Positions 23,358-31,479 of a stretch of DNA of 43,463 nt are shown here, piece by piece (position 1 is the stretch's first letter; each line of letters opens with the position of its first letter). Origin of the DNA: an uncultured Eubacterium sp. (lineage in GTDB: Bacteria > Bacillota > Clostridia > Lachnospirales > Lachnospiraceae); assembly GCA_958446835.1 (NCBI GenBank), contig CAUCXT010000026.1, forward strand, positions 1 through 43,463. The letters are read 5' to 3'. The notes below the pieces were generated by a model, which saw nothing but the letters and a program-made list of their open reading frames with translations, made no database searches and was not told the DNA's origin. The position numbers were made by a program, and so were the translations under genes.

Positions 23358-23614
23358 TGTATTTCCTCCTAATTACAAAAATAAATTTTTGTTACACAAT
23401 ACCTTGTATTGCTTTCTTGATTCGAGATTCGTTTAAATCTTTCTCTCAAGCACTAATAAAAGTATAACATACTTTGTGAAAATTTCCACAATATTTTCTG
23501 AAAAAATTAAACAAAGTTTATAAAAAAACGTGTAAGTGCTTTCATTTATTATGCAGTTTTGTAAAACGAGGCAAAAAAGGCTTAAATGCTTGTTATTTTT
23601 ATAACAAACCCCTT
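23358..23614. other. AT-rich gap before ppdK
   Basis: Besides the promoter/palindrome, the left part contains TTGTTATAAAAATAACAA (about 23599-23616), a short hairpin just after the stop of the upstream zinc-ribbon gene, followed on the minus strand by GCATTTAAGCC and a T6 run, a possible weak terminator. No ORF. Confidence 0.45.
23461..23491 (-). promoter_or_regulatory. Putative ppdK promoter overlapped by a CRP/FNR-like palindrome
   Basis: Minus strand: TTGTGG (23486-23491), 19-base spacer, TATACT (23461-23466). The dyad TTGTGGAAATTTTCACAA (23474-23491) pairs at 16 of 18 positions and has the TGTGR-N6-TCACA form of CRP-type sites. It would cover the -35 box. The leader to ppdK is about 100 bases. 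Confidence 0.5.
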
Positions 23615-25576
23615 TTAATTGTCAAAAAATCCCACCAAACTTGCGAATCCCAGGCTTTCCATTTTCTTTCCATTTTTGTCAATTTTCCACAATACACTGC
23701 TTGAATCGACATAATACAGGCTTTTTTGTGAGCTTATGACCGAAAAACCGGAGGCTCCGTTTATCCTCACATTCTCTATGACTGTTTTATTCCTTCCCCC
23801 TTTTCCATACACAGCAATAAGATTTCCGTCCTTCGTATAGGCGCAGCCAGCCGCTCCCTCAAGCCTGATACAGGAAGTGACGCCGTCATCTACCGCCGCA
23901 TTGGTATCGGCACTGTTAAACAGTTCTCCGTCACCTGCCACACACCACAACGTGCCATCATCCGCGGTCACAATACCACCTGAGATATTCTCAAGCACAA
24001 TGGACGCCTTTGCCGGCTGTATTGAGTCCAAAGCTTCCTGCATGTCCGATGACGTTTCCCCTGCCGCAGACTTAGCCTCCTCTTTAACCTTGTCAATATC
24101 CTGTTTTGCATAGTAGAGCTTGTCCTTTCTTCTATAGATAAGCTCCCCCTTCCCGCAATAATAAAATTCATCCGCTGTGTCAACATCGCTTACCATCCGG
24201 TAGCTGTATCCATTCTCATACACCCACAGTCCTGATTCCGTGATATACAGTATGCCATTCCCCAGAATATTCTCAGCGACAGAGACAACCCCCTCATTTA
24301 CATATATATGTTCCCTGTCTGAGATTATGTCATCATATTTATCAATCACAGCTTTTGCGACACTGCACACATACAGCTTATCGTCCTGCGTAAAAACAGC
24401 TTCATTATTTTTTTCATCGTAAGCCGTCTCATCGACACTATCAGCAATCAAAAGCTTTTCGGACAAATCCGCCACATAAAAATCCATCCCTACAACAGTC
24501 GAATAGTCCCCTGTCTCCAGCTCATCAAAAAGAACCGTCCCGCCATCTGTAACGGCAACCATTTTCACTCTCCTGCCTGTATCATAGACGGTACCGTTTC
24601 CCTTAAGGAGGTCATATATTGCAAGGGAATATCTCTCATCCGGCTCACTGTACAGGACATAGGCAAGATACCTTCCGGACTGTGAAAAAGCATATTCGTC
24701 CGTGATATCGCCGATATCAGATACTAACACCGTTTCACTGCCCTCATACCAGCCTATCAGTGCCGCTTTTTCCTGATATTCACTATCATGTGCACTATAA
24801 CCATCCCCGGAATTATACGTATTGTCAATTTCGACTGTGCCGTCTACATTCTGCGTATTTACGCCACTCTCCGCATCCTCGACTGTCTGTGAATTATCAA
24901 CAGTATTCCCGCTGTCCGTGCCATATATATACTCATTTTCTTCTCTTAACAACGCCGCATTAAGCCCCGGCGTATATGTAAGCAGGGAATATGTATTTCC
25001 GTCCCTGTCCAAATCAAGCAGTACGCCGTCATTTACGGATATGAGCCTGTGTCCGTCGAAGTATCTTAAATCACTCCTGTCAATGCTTCTATATATATTT
25101 ACCCCGGCAAATATTCCCGCGACAACCACTGCCGCCCCGGCAACAGCCGACACAGCCGCAAGAATCCTGCGTCTTTTCTGCCTGATTCCCTGCTCACGCC
25201 TGTTGTCCTTCAGCTCATCGGCGTTCCTTTCCTTCTCACGCTTCCTGCGCCTTTCATCATCTGCCACCCTTTTATCGCGAAGCTTAGAAAGAACATTATT
25301 CTTAAATCCAAGGATTCTGTCCTTGATATCCGCCTGCCCGCTCTCAGCCGACAGACTATCATCCGCCTTTTTTCTGTCAGAATCGTTGTGCCTGCCTATG
25401 TCTGAGGAGCCTCTGTCCTCGCCTTTTTTCCTGTAGCGGAGATTATTCTTCTGCTGTTCCTCCCACTGCTGCCTTCTTAGCAGGTAATCCTGATTTACAA
25501 TAACCACCGGTGCACCGCACTTCGGACAGACCGTCCGCGATGAGTGCTCACAGCCGCATTTATCACATTTAAACAT
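23615..25576 (-). CDS. Zinc-ribbon, single-pass membrane protein with large beta-rich outer domain
   Basis: 653 residues from MFKCDKCGCEHSS; the ATG overlaps the YwlG-gene stop by 8 bases. Order: a C4 zinc ribbon at 1-25 (CDKCGCEHSSRTVCPKCGAP); a charged, low-complexity stretch to about 130 (ERRRKREKERNADELKDN); a membrane helix around 140-162 (ILAAVSAVAGAAVVVAGIFA); and about 490 outward residues of repeated short strands with Tyr, Gly and Asp (YLAYVLYSEPDERYSLAIYD, LWVYENGYSYRMVSDVDTAD, TVIENVRINGASGFSVISSQ), resembling the beta-propeller-like DUF5050/TolB class. The layout, zinc ribbon inside and sensor-like domain outside, is common in Firmicute membrane proteins. No enzyme motif. Function unknown. 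Confidence 0.8.
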   Translation of the reverse strand: MFKCDKCGCEHSSRTVCPKCGAPVVIVNQDYLLRRQQWEEQQKNNLRYRKKGEDRGSSDIGRHNDSDRKKADDSLSAESGQADIKDRILGFKNNVLSKLRDKRVADDERRRKREKERNADELKDNRREQGIRQKRRRILAAVSAVAGAAVVVAGIFAGVNIYRSIDRSDLRYFDGHRLISVNDGVLLDLDRDGNTYSLLTYTPGLNAALLREENEYIYGTDSGNTVDNSQTVEDAESGVNTQNVDGTVEIDNTYNSGDGYSAHDSEYQEKAALIGWYEGSETVLVSDIGDITDEYAFSQSGRYLAYVLYSEPDERYSLAIYDLLKGNGTVYDTGRRVKMVAVTDGGTVLFDELETGDYSTVVGMDFYVADLSEKLLIADSVDETAYDEKNNEAVFTQDDKLYVCSVAKAVIDKYDDIISDREHIYVNEGVVSVAENILGNGILYITESGLWVYENGYSYRMVSDVDTADEFYYCGKGELIYRRKDKLYYAKQDIDKVKEEAKSAAGETSSDMQEALDSIQPAKASIVLENISGGIVTADDGTLWCVAGDGELFNSADTNAAVDDGVTSCIRLEGAAGCAYTKDGNLIAVYGKGGRNKTVIENVRINGASGFSVISSQKSLYYVDSSSVLWKIDKNGKKMESLGFASLVGFFDN

Positions 25577-26177
25577 GCTCGACACCCAGCCTGTCATCAT
25601 ACACAGCCCGGCAGCCGCCGATGAACTTCGGTCTTGTACGTGCAGCGACAAGCGCCGCATGCCCGATATGGTCTATGGACAGTCTCACCGGAACAGCCAC
25701 AGCCTTAAGGTGCATGCCAATCAAGGTATTGCCGATGTCAAGCCCGGCATGAGCCTTAATCTCCTCAAGTACAACCGGATGTTCAAAATGTGCGTACGCC
25801 TGTGCCGCAAAAGAGCCACCCGCCTTCTTCTGAGGGACAACATTCACGATATCCGCACCCGGAACCGCCGCCTGCTCAACAACGATTGCCCTGTTGAGGT
25901 GCTCACAGCACTGCGCCGCAAGGAACACACCTCTTTCATCAAGAGCCTTCTTTATGCCAAGAAAAAGTTCAAGCGCCACGTCGACATCAGAGTTGGTTCC
26001 GATTCTGCTGCCCACAACCTCACTTGTCGAACAGCCTATTACCATAATCTGACCTGCCGCAAGCCCTGCGCACTCGCAGAGCTCATGTGCGGCATTGTAC
26101 GCCTGCTGTCTTATATCAGCTTCACTTCCGGCAACAGACATATTTTTATTCTCTTCGTTTACACATTTTTCATTCAT
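25569..26177 (-). CDS. ywlG: TIGR01440 / YwlG family protein
   Basis: About 202 residues; I take the ATG at 26177 (MNEKCVNEENKN), with GGAGTG 12 bases away; a TTG at 26183 and an ATG at 26138 (MSVAGSEAD) are alternatives. The family features are clear: QIMVIGCSTSEVVGSRIGTN, SDVDVALELFLGIKKALDER, FLAAQCCEHLNRAIVVEQAA, GADIVNVVPQKKAGGSFAAQ, AHAGLDIGNTLIGMHLKAVA and the C-terminal RPKFIGGCRAVYD. It is a conserved Firmicute protein (DUF436) of unknown activity; homologues have a fold related to DAK or nucleotide-binding proteins. It sits 30 bases after pepF and overlaps the next gene, suggesting a small operon. Confidence 0.92.
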   Translation of the reverse strand: MNEKCVNEENKNMSVAGSEADIRQQAYNAAHELCECAGLAAGQIMVIGCSTSEVVGSRIGTNSDVDVALELFLGIKKALDERGVFLAAQCCEHLNRAIVVEQAAVPGADIVNVVPQKKAGGSFAAQAYAHFEHPVVLEEIKAHAGLDIGNTLIGMHLKAVAVPVRLSIDHIGHAALVAARTRPKFIGGCRAVYDDRLGVEHV

Positions 26178-26206
26178 ACGCAATCTGCACTCCGTTTTCT
26201 TTCATA

Positions 26207-27952
26207 TTACAGTCTGCAAAACTCCTCAACCTCAGCCTCGATAAGCTTCAAGCTGCTTCTCCAGAAATCAGGGCTTGTGACGTCAATTCCCATAGTCGCT
26301 GCCACGTCCTCTATCGAATTGCAGCCTGTTGAGGCAAGCATCTTGTTGTACTTAGGAACGAAGCTCTCACCCTCCTTTTTGTAAAGGCTGTAAAGACCAA
26401 GTGCGAAAAGATTTCCGAATGCATAAGGGAAGTTGTAGTAGCTTAAGCCTGAGCTGTAATAATGACCCTTGCATACCCACATATAAGGGTGCATTGTGTT
26501 CTCGTCAAGACCATCACCGTAGGACTGTCTCTGCGCATCAAGCATGATTTCCTTCAGGTCATCTGCCATGAGGAAACGGCTCTTGCTCTGCTCAAATACA
26601 GCGGACTCTATAAGGAATCTTGAATAGATATCAACTATGCACTGTGTCTGCTCCCTCAGGTCGCTGTCGATAAGGCTTAACTTCTCCTCATCGCTCGCCT
26701 GTGCAAGCGCATATTTTCCAAGGAATACCTCATTGAAGGTTGAGGCAGTCTCCGCAAGCTGCATCGGCGCACCCTGATTGAGCACTGCGACATCCTCAAG
26801 CTGTCTGTTATGGTATGCGTGGCCAAGCTCATGTGCAAGTGTGTCGACCGCGCCAAAGGTTCCGTCATAGTTCGTGAGAATACGGCTCTGTCTTATAAAG
26901 TTCGCATCGGCGCAGAATGCTCCGCCCTCCTTGCCCTTTCTAGGATAGAAGTCAATCCATGAATTTTCAAAAGCTTCCTTCATAAGTGAAGCCATTCCCG
27001 GTGTAAAGCCTGAAAAACAATTTACAAGATAATCCTTTGCCTCGTCAATGCTGTAGCTCTTGTCCGCCTTGCCAATCGGAGCAAAAAGGTCATACCATGG
27101 AAGTCCGTTCTTATGACCAAGAAGCTCCCCCTTCTTTCTTAGGTACTTTCTGAATACAGGGAGGTACTCCTTGATAGCTGTGAGCATTGCATCAAGTGTC
27201 TCCTTCTTCATGCCTGACTCGTCAAGTGTCATGTCAAGTGCGGACTCGTAACCCCTCTTCTCACAGAGAGTGTTTACCTGCATCTTGATATTGTTGAGTG
27301 AAAATGCCACTGAATCCGCAATCTTATCATAAGCCTTGAGCTCTGCCTCATAAGCGTTCTTACGAACCTCCTCATCGGCGCTGTATGCAAGATTTCTTAT
27401 CTCAGACAATGTAACTACCTTGCCATCGTAGTCAACCTTCAATGTTGAGGTGAGGTATGTCTGTAAATTACCCCATGCGGAGCCACCTGTCATGTCAAGC
27501 TGTGAGATAATCTCCTCCACCTCATCGCTCAATAAGTGCTTAGCGTTCTCCTTCTCCTTTTTGAGCTTATATGAGTACTTTTTTACAAGCTCACTTTCTA
27601 AGGCAAGCTTGTCCACATCAGGTATTGCAGCATATAGCTTTGAGGCCGCCGAAAAAGCCGCACTTCCGGCTGAAACAGCCTTGCGGAAGCGGTTAGCCTG
27701 AGCCATTATCGCGCCGTCATCAGTATTGACCGACTGGCGAAGGCCGATATACAGACTAAGCTTTCCGGCTGTCTTTGTTATATCTTCCTCAAGCAAAAGC
27801 AGCTCCTCAACCTTAGCCAAAAGCTCCTTGTCATCTGCCTTAACAGCAGCGGTGAACTTAGCGGTGTCATCCTCAAGCTTCTTAAAGTCTGCCTCATAGG
27901 CTTCATCGTCAAATCCCTTGTAAATCTCTTCCAATGACCATTCTGTATTCAT
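26207..27952 (-). CDS. pepF: Oligoendopeptidase F (M3 family)
   Basis: 581 residues from MNTEWSLEEIYKGFDD; GAGGA sits 6 bases ahead (an upstream in-frame ATG at 28039 adds 29 atypical residues). It is a cytoplasmic zinc endopeptidase cleaving oligopeptides. The zinc site is TLAHELGHAYHNRQL near residue 375, with the third ligand Glu in PMQLAETASTFNEVFLGKYA. The N-terminal helical PepF domain shows LSLYIGLRQSVNTDDGAIMA and the C-terminus GHYYSSGLSYYNFPYAFGNL. Followed closely by the YwlG gene, so likely the first gene of a pepF-ywlG-zinc-ribbon operon. Confidence 0.96.
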   Translation of the reverse strand: MNTEWSLEEIYKGFDDEAYEADFKKLEDDTAKFTAAVKADDKELLAKVEELLLLEEDITKTAGKLSLYIGLRQSVNTDDGAIMAQANRFRKAVSAGSAAFSAASKLYAAIPDVDKLALESELVKKYSYKLKKEKENAKHLLSDEVEEIISQLDMTGGSAWGNLQTYLTSTLKVDYDGKVVTLSEIRNLAYSADEEVRKNAYEAELKAYDKIADSVAFSLNNIKMQVNTLCEKRGYESALDMTLDESGMKKETLDAMLTAIKEYLPVFRKYLRKKGELLGHKNGLPWYDLFAPIGKADKSYSIDEAKDYLVNCFSGFTPGMASLMKEAFENSWIDFYPRKGKEGGAFCADANFIRQSRILTNYDGTFGAVDTLAHELGHAYHNRQLEDVAVLNQGAPMQLAETASTFNEVFLGKYALAQASDEEKLSLIDSDLREQTQCIVDIYSRFLIESAVFEQSKSRFLMADDLKEIMLDAQRQSYGDGLDENTMHPYMWVCKGHYYSSGLSYYNFPYAFGNLFALGLYSLYKKEGESFVPKYNKMLASTGCNSIEDVAATMGIDVTSPDFWRSSLKLIEAEVEEFCRL

Positions 27953-28066
27953 AGCAATCCTCTTTTCACATTTTATTTTCATTTTCAAAATTCCCCTTCC
28001 GGCACACAAAGAACTCTCAAAATTCTCTATACGCGCCAAAAGGGGAAAATACTTTACATATAAAAC

Positions 28067-29455
28067 TTAAAACTCGAACTTCTTCTCAAAGTAAGCCTTA
28101 AGGTCTGCGATAGCAACTCTCTCCTGTTCCATTGTATCACGGTCACGGACTGTAACACAATTGTCTGTCTCAGAGTCAAAATCGTAGGTTACGCAGAATG
28201 GTGTACCAATCTCATCCTGTCTTCTGTATCTCTTACCGATATTACCTCTGTCATCAAACTCACAGTTATAGGTCTTAGAAAGCTCAGCGTATACCTTCTC
28301 AGCGCCCTCATTAAGCTTCTTAGAAAGCGGAAGCACACCGACCTTTACAGGTGCGATTGCCGGATGGAAATGAAGAACTGTTCTCACATCTCCCTCGCCA
28401 ATCTCCTCCTCGTCATAGGCTGCGCAGAGGAATGCAAGAGTAACACGGTCTGCACCAAGTGACGGCTCAATAACATAAGGAATGTACTTCTCCTTAGTCT
28501 CATCATCGAAGTATGACATATCCTCACCTGATGTGTTCTGGTGCTGTGTAAGGTCATAGTCTGTTCTGTCTGCAATACCCCAGAGCTCACCCCAGCCGAA
28601 TGGGAATAAGAACTCGATATCGGTTGTGCCCTTAGAATAGAAGCAGAGCTCCTCAGGTGAATGGTCACGCAGACGCATCTCATCCTCCTTGATACCAAGG
28701 GAGAGTAACCAGTCACGGCAGAAGCCTCTCCAGTACTGGAACCACTCAAGGTCTGTGCCCGGCTTGCAGAAGAACTCAAGCTCCATCTGCTCGAACTCTC
28801 TTGTACGGAAAGTAAAGTTACCCGGTGTGATCTCGTTACGGAATGACTTACCGATCTGCCCGATACCGAAAGGAACCTTCTTTCTTGATGTTCTCTGTAC
28901 GTTCTTGAAGTTTACGAAGATACCCTGTGCTGTCTCAGGTCTTAAGTAAACTGTGTTCTTGGCATCCTCGGTAACACCCTGAAATGTCTTGAACATAAGG
29001 TTGAACTGTCTTATATCTGTAAAATTATGCTTGCCACAGGTAGGACATGGAATATTCTTCTCATCGATGAAATTCTTCATCTGCTCCTGGCTCCACGCAT
29101 CGACAGAGCCCTCAAGCTCATACTTGTTCTCTGCGCACCAGTCCTCAATAAGCTTATCTGCTCTGAAACGCTCATGGCACTCCTTACAATCCATAAGTGG
29201 ATCTGCAAAACCGCCAAGATGTCCTGAAGCAACCCATGTCTGAGGGTTCATAAGGATAGCACAGTCAACGCCTACATTATATGGGCTCTCCTGAACAAAT
29301 TTCTTCCACCATGCTTTCTTAACATTGTTCTTAAGCTCAACACCGAGATTACCGTAATCCCATGTATTTGCAAGACCGCCGTAAATCTCAGAACCCGGAT
29401 ATACAAAACCTCTTGCCTTGGCAAGTGCTACAATCTTGTCCATTGTCTTTTCCAT
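28067..29455 (-). CDS. glyS: Glycine--tRNA ligase, dimeric (alpha2) type
   Basis: 462 residues from MEKTMDKIVALAKARGF; GAGG lies 6 bases ahead of this ATG. Class II synthetase motifs appear in order: the N-terminal FVYPGSEIYGGLANTWDYGN; motif 2 KVPFGIGQIGKSFRNEITPG then FTFRTREFEQMELEFFC; motif 3 EPSLGADRVTLAFLCA; and the C-terminal anticodon-binding domain HFHPAIAPVKVGVLPLSKKL. It charges tRNA-Gly. This is the archaeal/eukaryal-like single-chain form used by many Firmicutes, not the alpha2beta2 form. It is downstream of recO but has its own promoter 90 bases up. Confidence 0.97.
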   Translation of the reverse strand: MEKTMDKIVALAKARGFVYPGSEIYGGLANTWDYGNLGVELKNNVKKAWWKKFVQESPYNVGVDCAILMNPQTWVASGHLGGFADPLMDCKECHERFRADKLIEDWCAENKYELEGSVDAWSQEQMKNFIDEKNIPCPTCGKHNFTDIRQFNLMFKTFQGVTEDAKNTVYLRPETAQGIFVNFKNVQRTSRKKVPFGIGQIGKSFRNEITPGNFTFRTREFEQMELEFFCKPGTDLEWFQYWRGFCRDWLLSLGIKEDEMRLRDHSPEELCFYSKGTTDIEFLFPFGWGELWGIADRTDYDLTQHQNTSGEDMSYFDDETKEKYIPYVIEPSLGADRVTLAFLCAAYDEEEIGEGDVRTVLHFHPAIAPVKVGVLPLSKKLNEGAEKVYAELSKTYNCEFDDRGNIGKRYRRQDEIGTPFCVTYDFDSETDNCVTVRDRDTMEQERVAIADLKAYFEKKFEF

Positions 29456-29518
29456 AATCTTCCTCACTTCCGCATCACTGCATATTTTAATTTATTCACA
29501 TTTTTGTGCATGTGCAAA

Positions 29519-29547
29519 ATTTTACAACACATTTTATATTATTGCAA
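29519..29547 (-). promoter_or_regulatory. glyS promoter
   Basis: TTGCAA (29542-29547), 17-base spacer, TAAAAT (29519-29524) on the minus strand, about 65 bases before the glyS ATG. Directly after it is TTTTGCACATGCACAAAA (about 29501-29518), an imperfect 14/18 dyad over the expected start of transcription. No T-box leader is visible. Confidence 0.55.
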
Positions 29548-29631
29548 GGTAAAAACTCTTTAATAATCCACAGAAAAATCTAAATAGGTGTTATTTATGT
29601 ATATTTTCCCATGCTTTTGACATATTTCTTA

Positions 29632-30375
29632 TTATTTTTCCACCATTTCAAGCATATCAAGCGATTTCATCCTCTTATCGACATAGGTATCAACACACCT
29701 GTGCATAACCTCCGTAAGCTGTGCAAGCACATCATCCTTCACGGTAAACGAATACAGTCTGTCTATCGGCGTGGCTACTATGTACTGCAATGTATACAGC
29801 GTTGAGGGCGATATCCGCATGACACCGCGGTGGCCAAGACACGAACGGCACACAACTCCGTTCGCTTCAATTGAGAAGCCCTCTATATTCTCCGATGAAC
29901 CGCATGCCGTACAGCAGAAAAATTCAGGATATTCACCGTTAATCACAAGCTGCTTAAGCTCATACACGGCTCTCACAAGCCTGTCCGGTATTCTGCCGTC
30001 CAAAAGCGCCCTAAGCGAATAGTACAACAGGCTTAGCATGGCGCCTTCATCCTCATTTTCCCTTGCAAAATAGTCGGCAAATTCAAGAAAATAATATCCA
30101 TAGCAGGCGCCGTCAAAATCTACCGCAAGCTCACGGAAATAGTTCTTTATCACAGCCTTCTCAACCGTATATGAGCTTCTTCCCGGATATATCGCAAAGG
30201 TTCCGAAGGCAAAGCTCTCACATGCCGCCATCAGCGCACTGCCAGGTTTTCTCGCTCCCCTTGCGAATGCGCTGATTTTGCCAAGCTCCTTCGTGAGCAG
30301 AACAACTCTCTTGTCATATTCTCCTATCGGACCCGAGGCGATAACTATGCCTGTCACCTCAAGCAATTCTGCCAT
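29632..30375 (-). CDS. recO: DNA repair protein RecO
   Basis: 247 residues with GAGGT before the ATG. RecO anneals ssDNA and loads RecA with RecR in RecFOR repair. The N-terminal OB fold is MAELLEVTGIVIASGPIGEY then DKRVVLLTKELGKISAFARG; the helical middle follows, with YYFLEFADYFARENEDEGAM; the zinc finger has FCCTACGSSENIEGF and VVCRSCLGHRG (two CxxC pairs). Position after era is conserved in Firmicutes. A 39-codon ORF lies between era and recO. Confidence 0.95.
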   Translation of the reverse strand: MAELLEVTGIVIASGPIGEYDKRVVLLTKELGKISAFARGARKPGSALMAACESFAFGTFAIYPGRSSYTVEKAVIKNYFRELAVDFDGACYGYYFLEFADYFARENEDEGAMLSLLYYSLRALLDGRIPDRLVRAVYELKQLVINGEYPEFFCCTACGSSENIEGFSIEANGVVCRSCLGHRGVMRISPSTLYTLQYIVATPIDRLYSFTVKDDVLAQLTEVMHRCVDTYVDKRMKSLDMLEMVEK

Positions 30376-30425
30376 ATTCTAATACCTCATGTCATCAACT
30401 ATTTACAGCTCAGTTAAATCACACC

Positions 30426-30545
30426 TTATCCAAGCATGAAATCTTTCATAATAATCTGTTCCGTAACCTGATGTCTGCACACCTGCCAATTCAGATAGTT
30501 TCCGCACTGAATTATTATATGTGAACAACCGGTTACCGAAGCCAT
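30426..30545 (-). CDS. 39-residue Cys/His-rich small protein overlapping era (TAATG)
   Basis: The ATG (30543-30545) overlaps the era stop codon as TAATG, the classic arrangement for translational coupling. The frame reads MASVTGCSHIIIQCGNYLNW and QVCRHQVTEQIIMKDFMLG before TAA at 30426. It has three Cys and two His (C7, H9, C14, C23, H25), so a small metal site is possible. It fills most of the 169-base gap to recO. It is shorter than usual gene-calling limits. I do not recognise it; Bacillus has a different small gene (yqzL) in the same place. Supported by position and composition only. Confidence 0.55.
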   Translation of the reverse strand: MASVTGCSHIIIQCGNYLNWQVCRHQVTEQIIMKDFMLG

Positions 30546-31456
30546 TATTTTTTCAGAGCCTTCTCATCATAGCCATAGTTTTTCATAAGAAGGTCATTGT
30601 CACGCCATTCCTTCTTTACCTTGACCCAGAGCTTAAGGTTTACCTGCATCTCCATCATGCGCTCAATCTCGAAGCGGGCTGCGGAGCCTATTTTCTTTAG
30701 CATTTCTCCGCCCTTTCCTATTATAATGCCCTTGTGGGAGTCTCTCTCACACACGATTGTCGCGTCGATGTCTATTATATTGCTTCCATCAGTTCTCTCC
30801 CTCATGCGCTCTATAGTCACAGCTATTCCATGAGGTATCTCATCGCTTAAGCACCTTAGCGCCTTCTCCCTGATAAGCTCCGCCGCAATCTGCTTCATAG
30901 GCTGGTCGGTAACGGTATCCTCATCATAATACATCGGGCCACAAGGAAGATACTTGAAGATAGCATCAATGAGGTCATCCGTATTCTGCCCCTTAAGCGC
31001 AGATACAGGGACTATCTCATCGAATCTCACAATGTTCTTATACGCATCGATAAACTTAAGAACCTCTTCCTTCTTGATTGTATCGACCTTGTTTATTACA
31101 AGGATAACCGGCTTCTTACAGTTCTTTAAGTTCGCGGCAATCTGCTGCTCCCCCGCGCCGATATAGGTTGTCGGCTCCACAAGCCACAGCACAACATCCA
31201 CATCGTTCATGGTCTGCTTTGCCGCATTGACCATATATTCACCCAGCTTATTCTTAGCCTTGTGGATTCCCGGTGTATCAAGAAAGATAATCTGTCCCCT
31301 CTCCTCTGTATACACTGTCTGAATCCTGTTTCTCGTTGTCTGCGGCTTATTGGAGGTAATCGCAATCTTCTGTCCTATAAGTCTGTTCATAAGCGTTGAT
31401 TTTCCAACATTCGGGCGCCCGATGAGCGCCACGAATCCAGTCTTTAATTCTGCCAT
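30545..31456 (-). CDS. era: GTPase Era
   Basis: 303 residues; GAGGA before the ATG. Ribosome-associated GTPase that binds the 3' end of 16S rRNA during small-subunit assembly. G1 is GRPNVGKSTLMNRLIGQ, G2 around SNKPQTTRNRIQ, G3 FLDTPGIHKAKNKL, G4 ILVINKVDTI, G5 VSALKG; the C-terminal KH domain shows ERDSHKGIIIGKGGEMLKKI and the Era end VKVKKEWRDNDLLMKNYGYD. It follows the M16 peptidase gene by 23 bases and leads into the small ORF and recO. Confidence 0.98.
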   Translation of the reverse strand: MAELKTGFVALIGRPNVGKSTLMNRLIGQKIAITSNKPQTTRNRIQTVYTEERGQIIFLDTPGIHKAKNKLGEYMVNAAKQTMNDVDVVLWLVEPTTYIGAGEQQIAANLKNCKKPVILVINKVDTIKKEEVLKFIDAYKNIVRFDEIVPVSALKGQNTDDLIDAIFKYLPCGPMYYDEDTVTDQPMKQIAAELIREKALRCLSDEIPHGIAVTIERMRERTDGSNIIDIDATIVCERDSHKGIIIGKGGEMLKKIGSAARFEIERMMEMQVNLKLWVKVKKEWRDNDLLMKNYGYDEKALKK

Positions 31457-31479
31457 TTTTTCCTCATTTCCATTATCTC

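Noticed and set aside
25575..26384. 269-codon plus-strand ORF opposite the YwlG gene
   Set aside because: It is antisense to a well-recognised family, has no ribosome site, and its composition (Arg, Cys, His, Ser rich) is that of a mirror frame.
29456..29631. T-box leader ahead of glyS
   Set aside because: No specifier-loop or TGGNACC T-box sequence is visible in the short leader.
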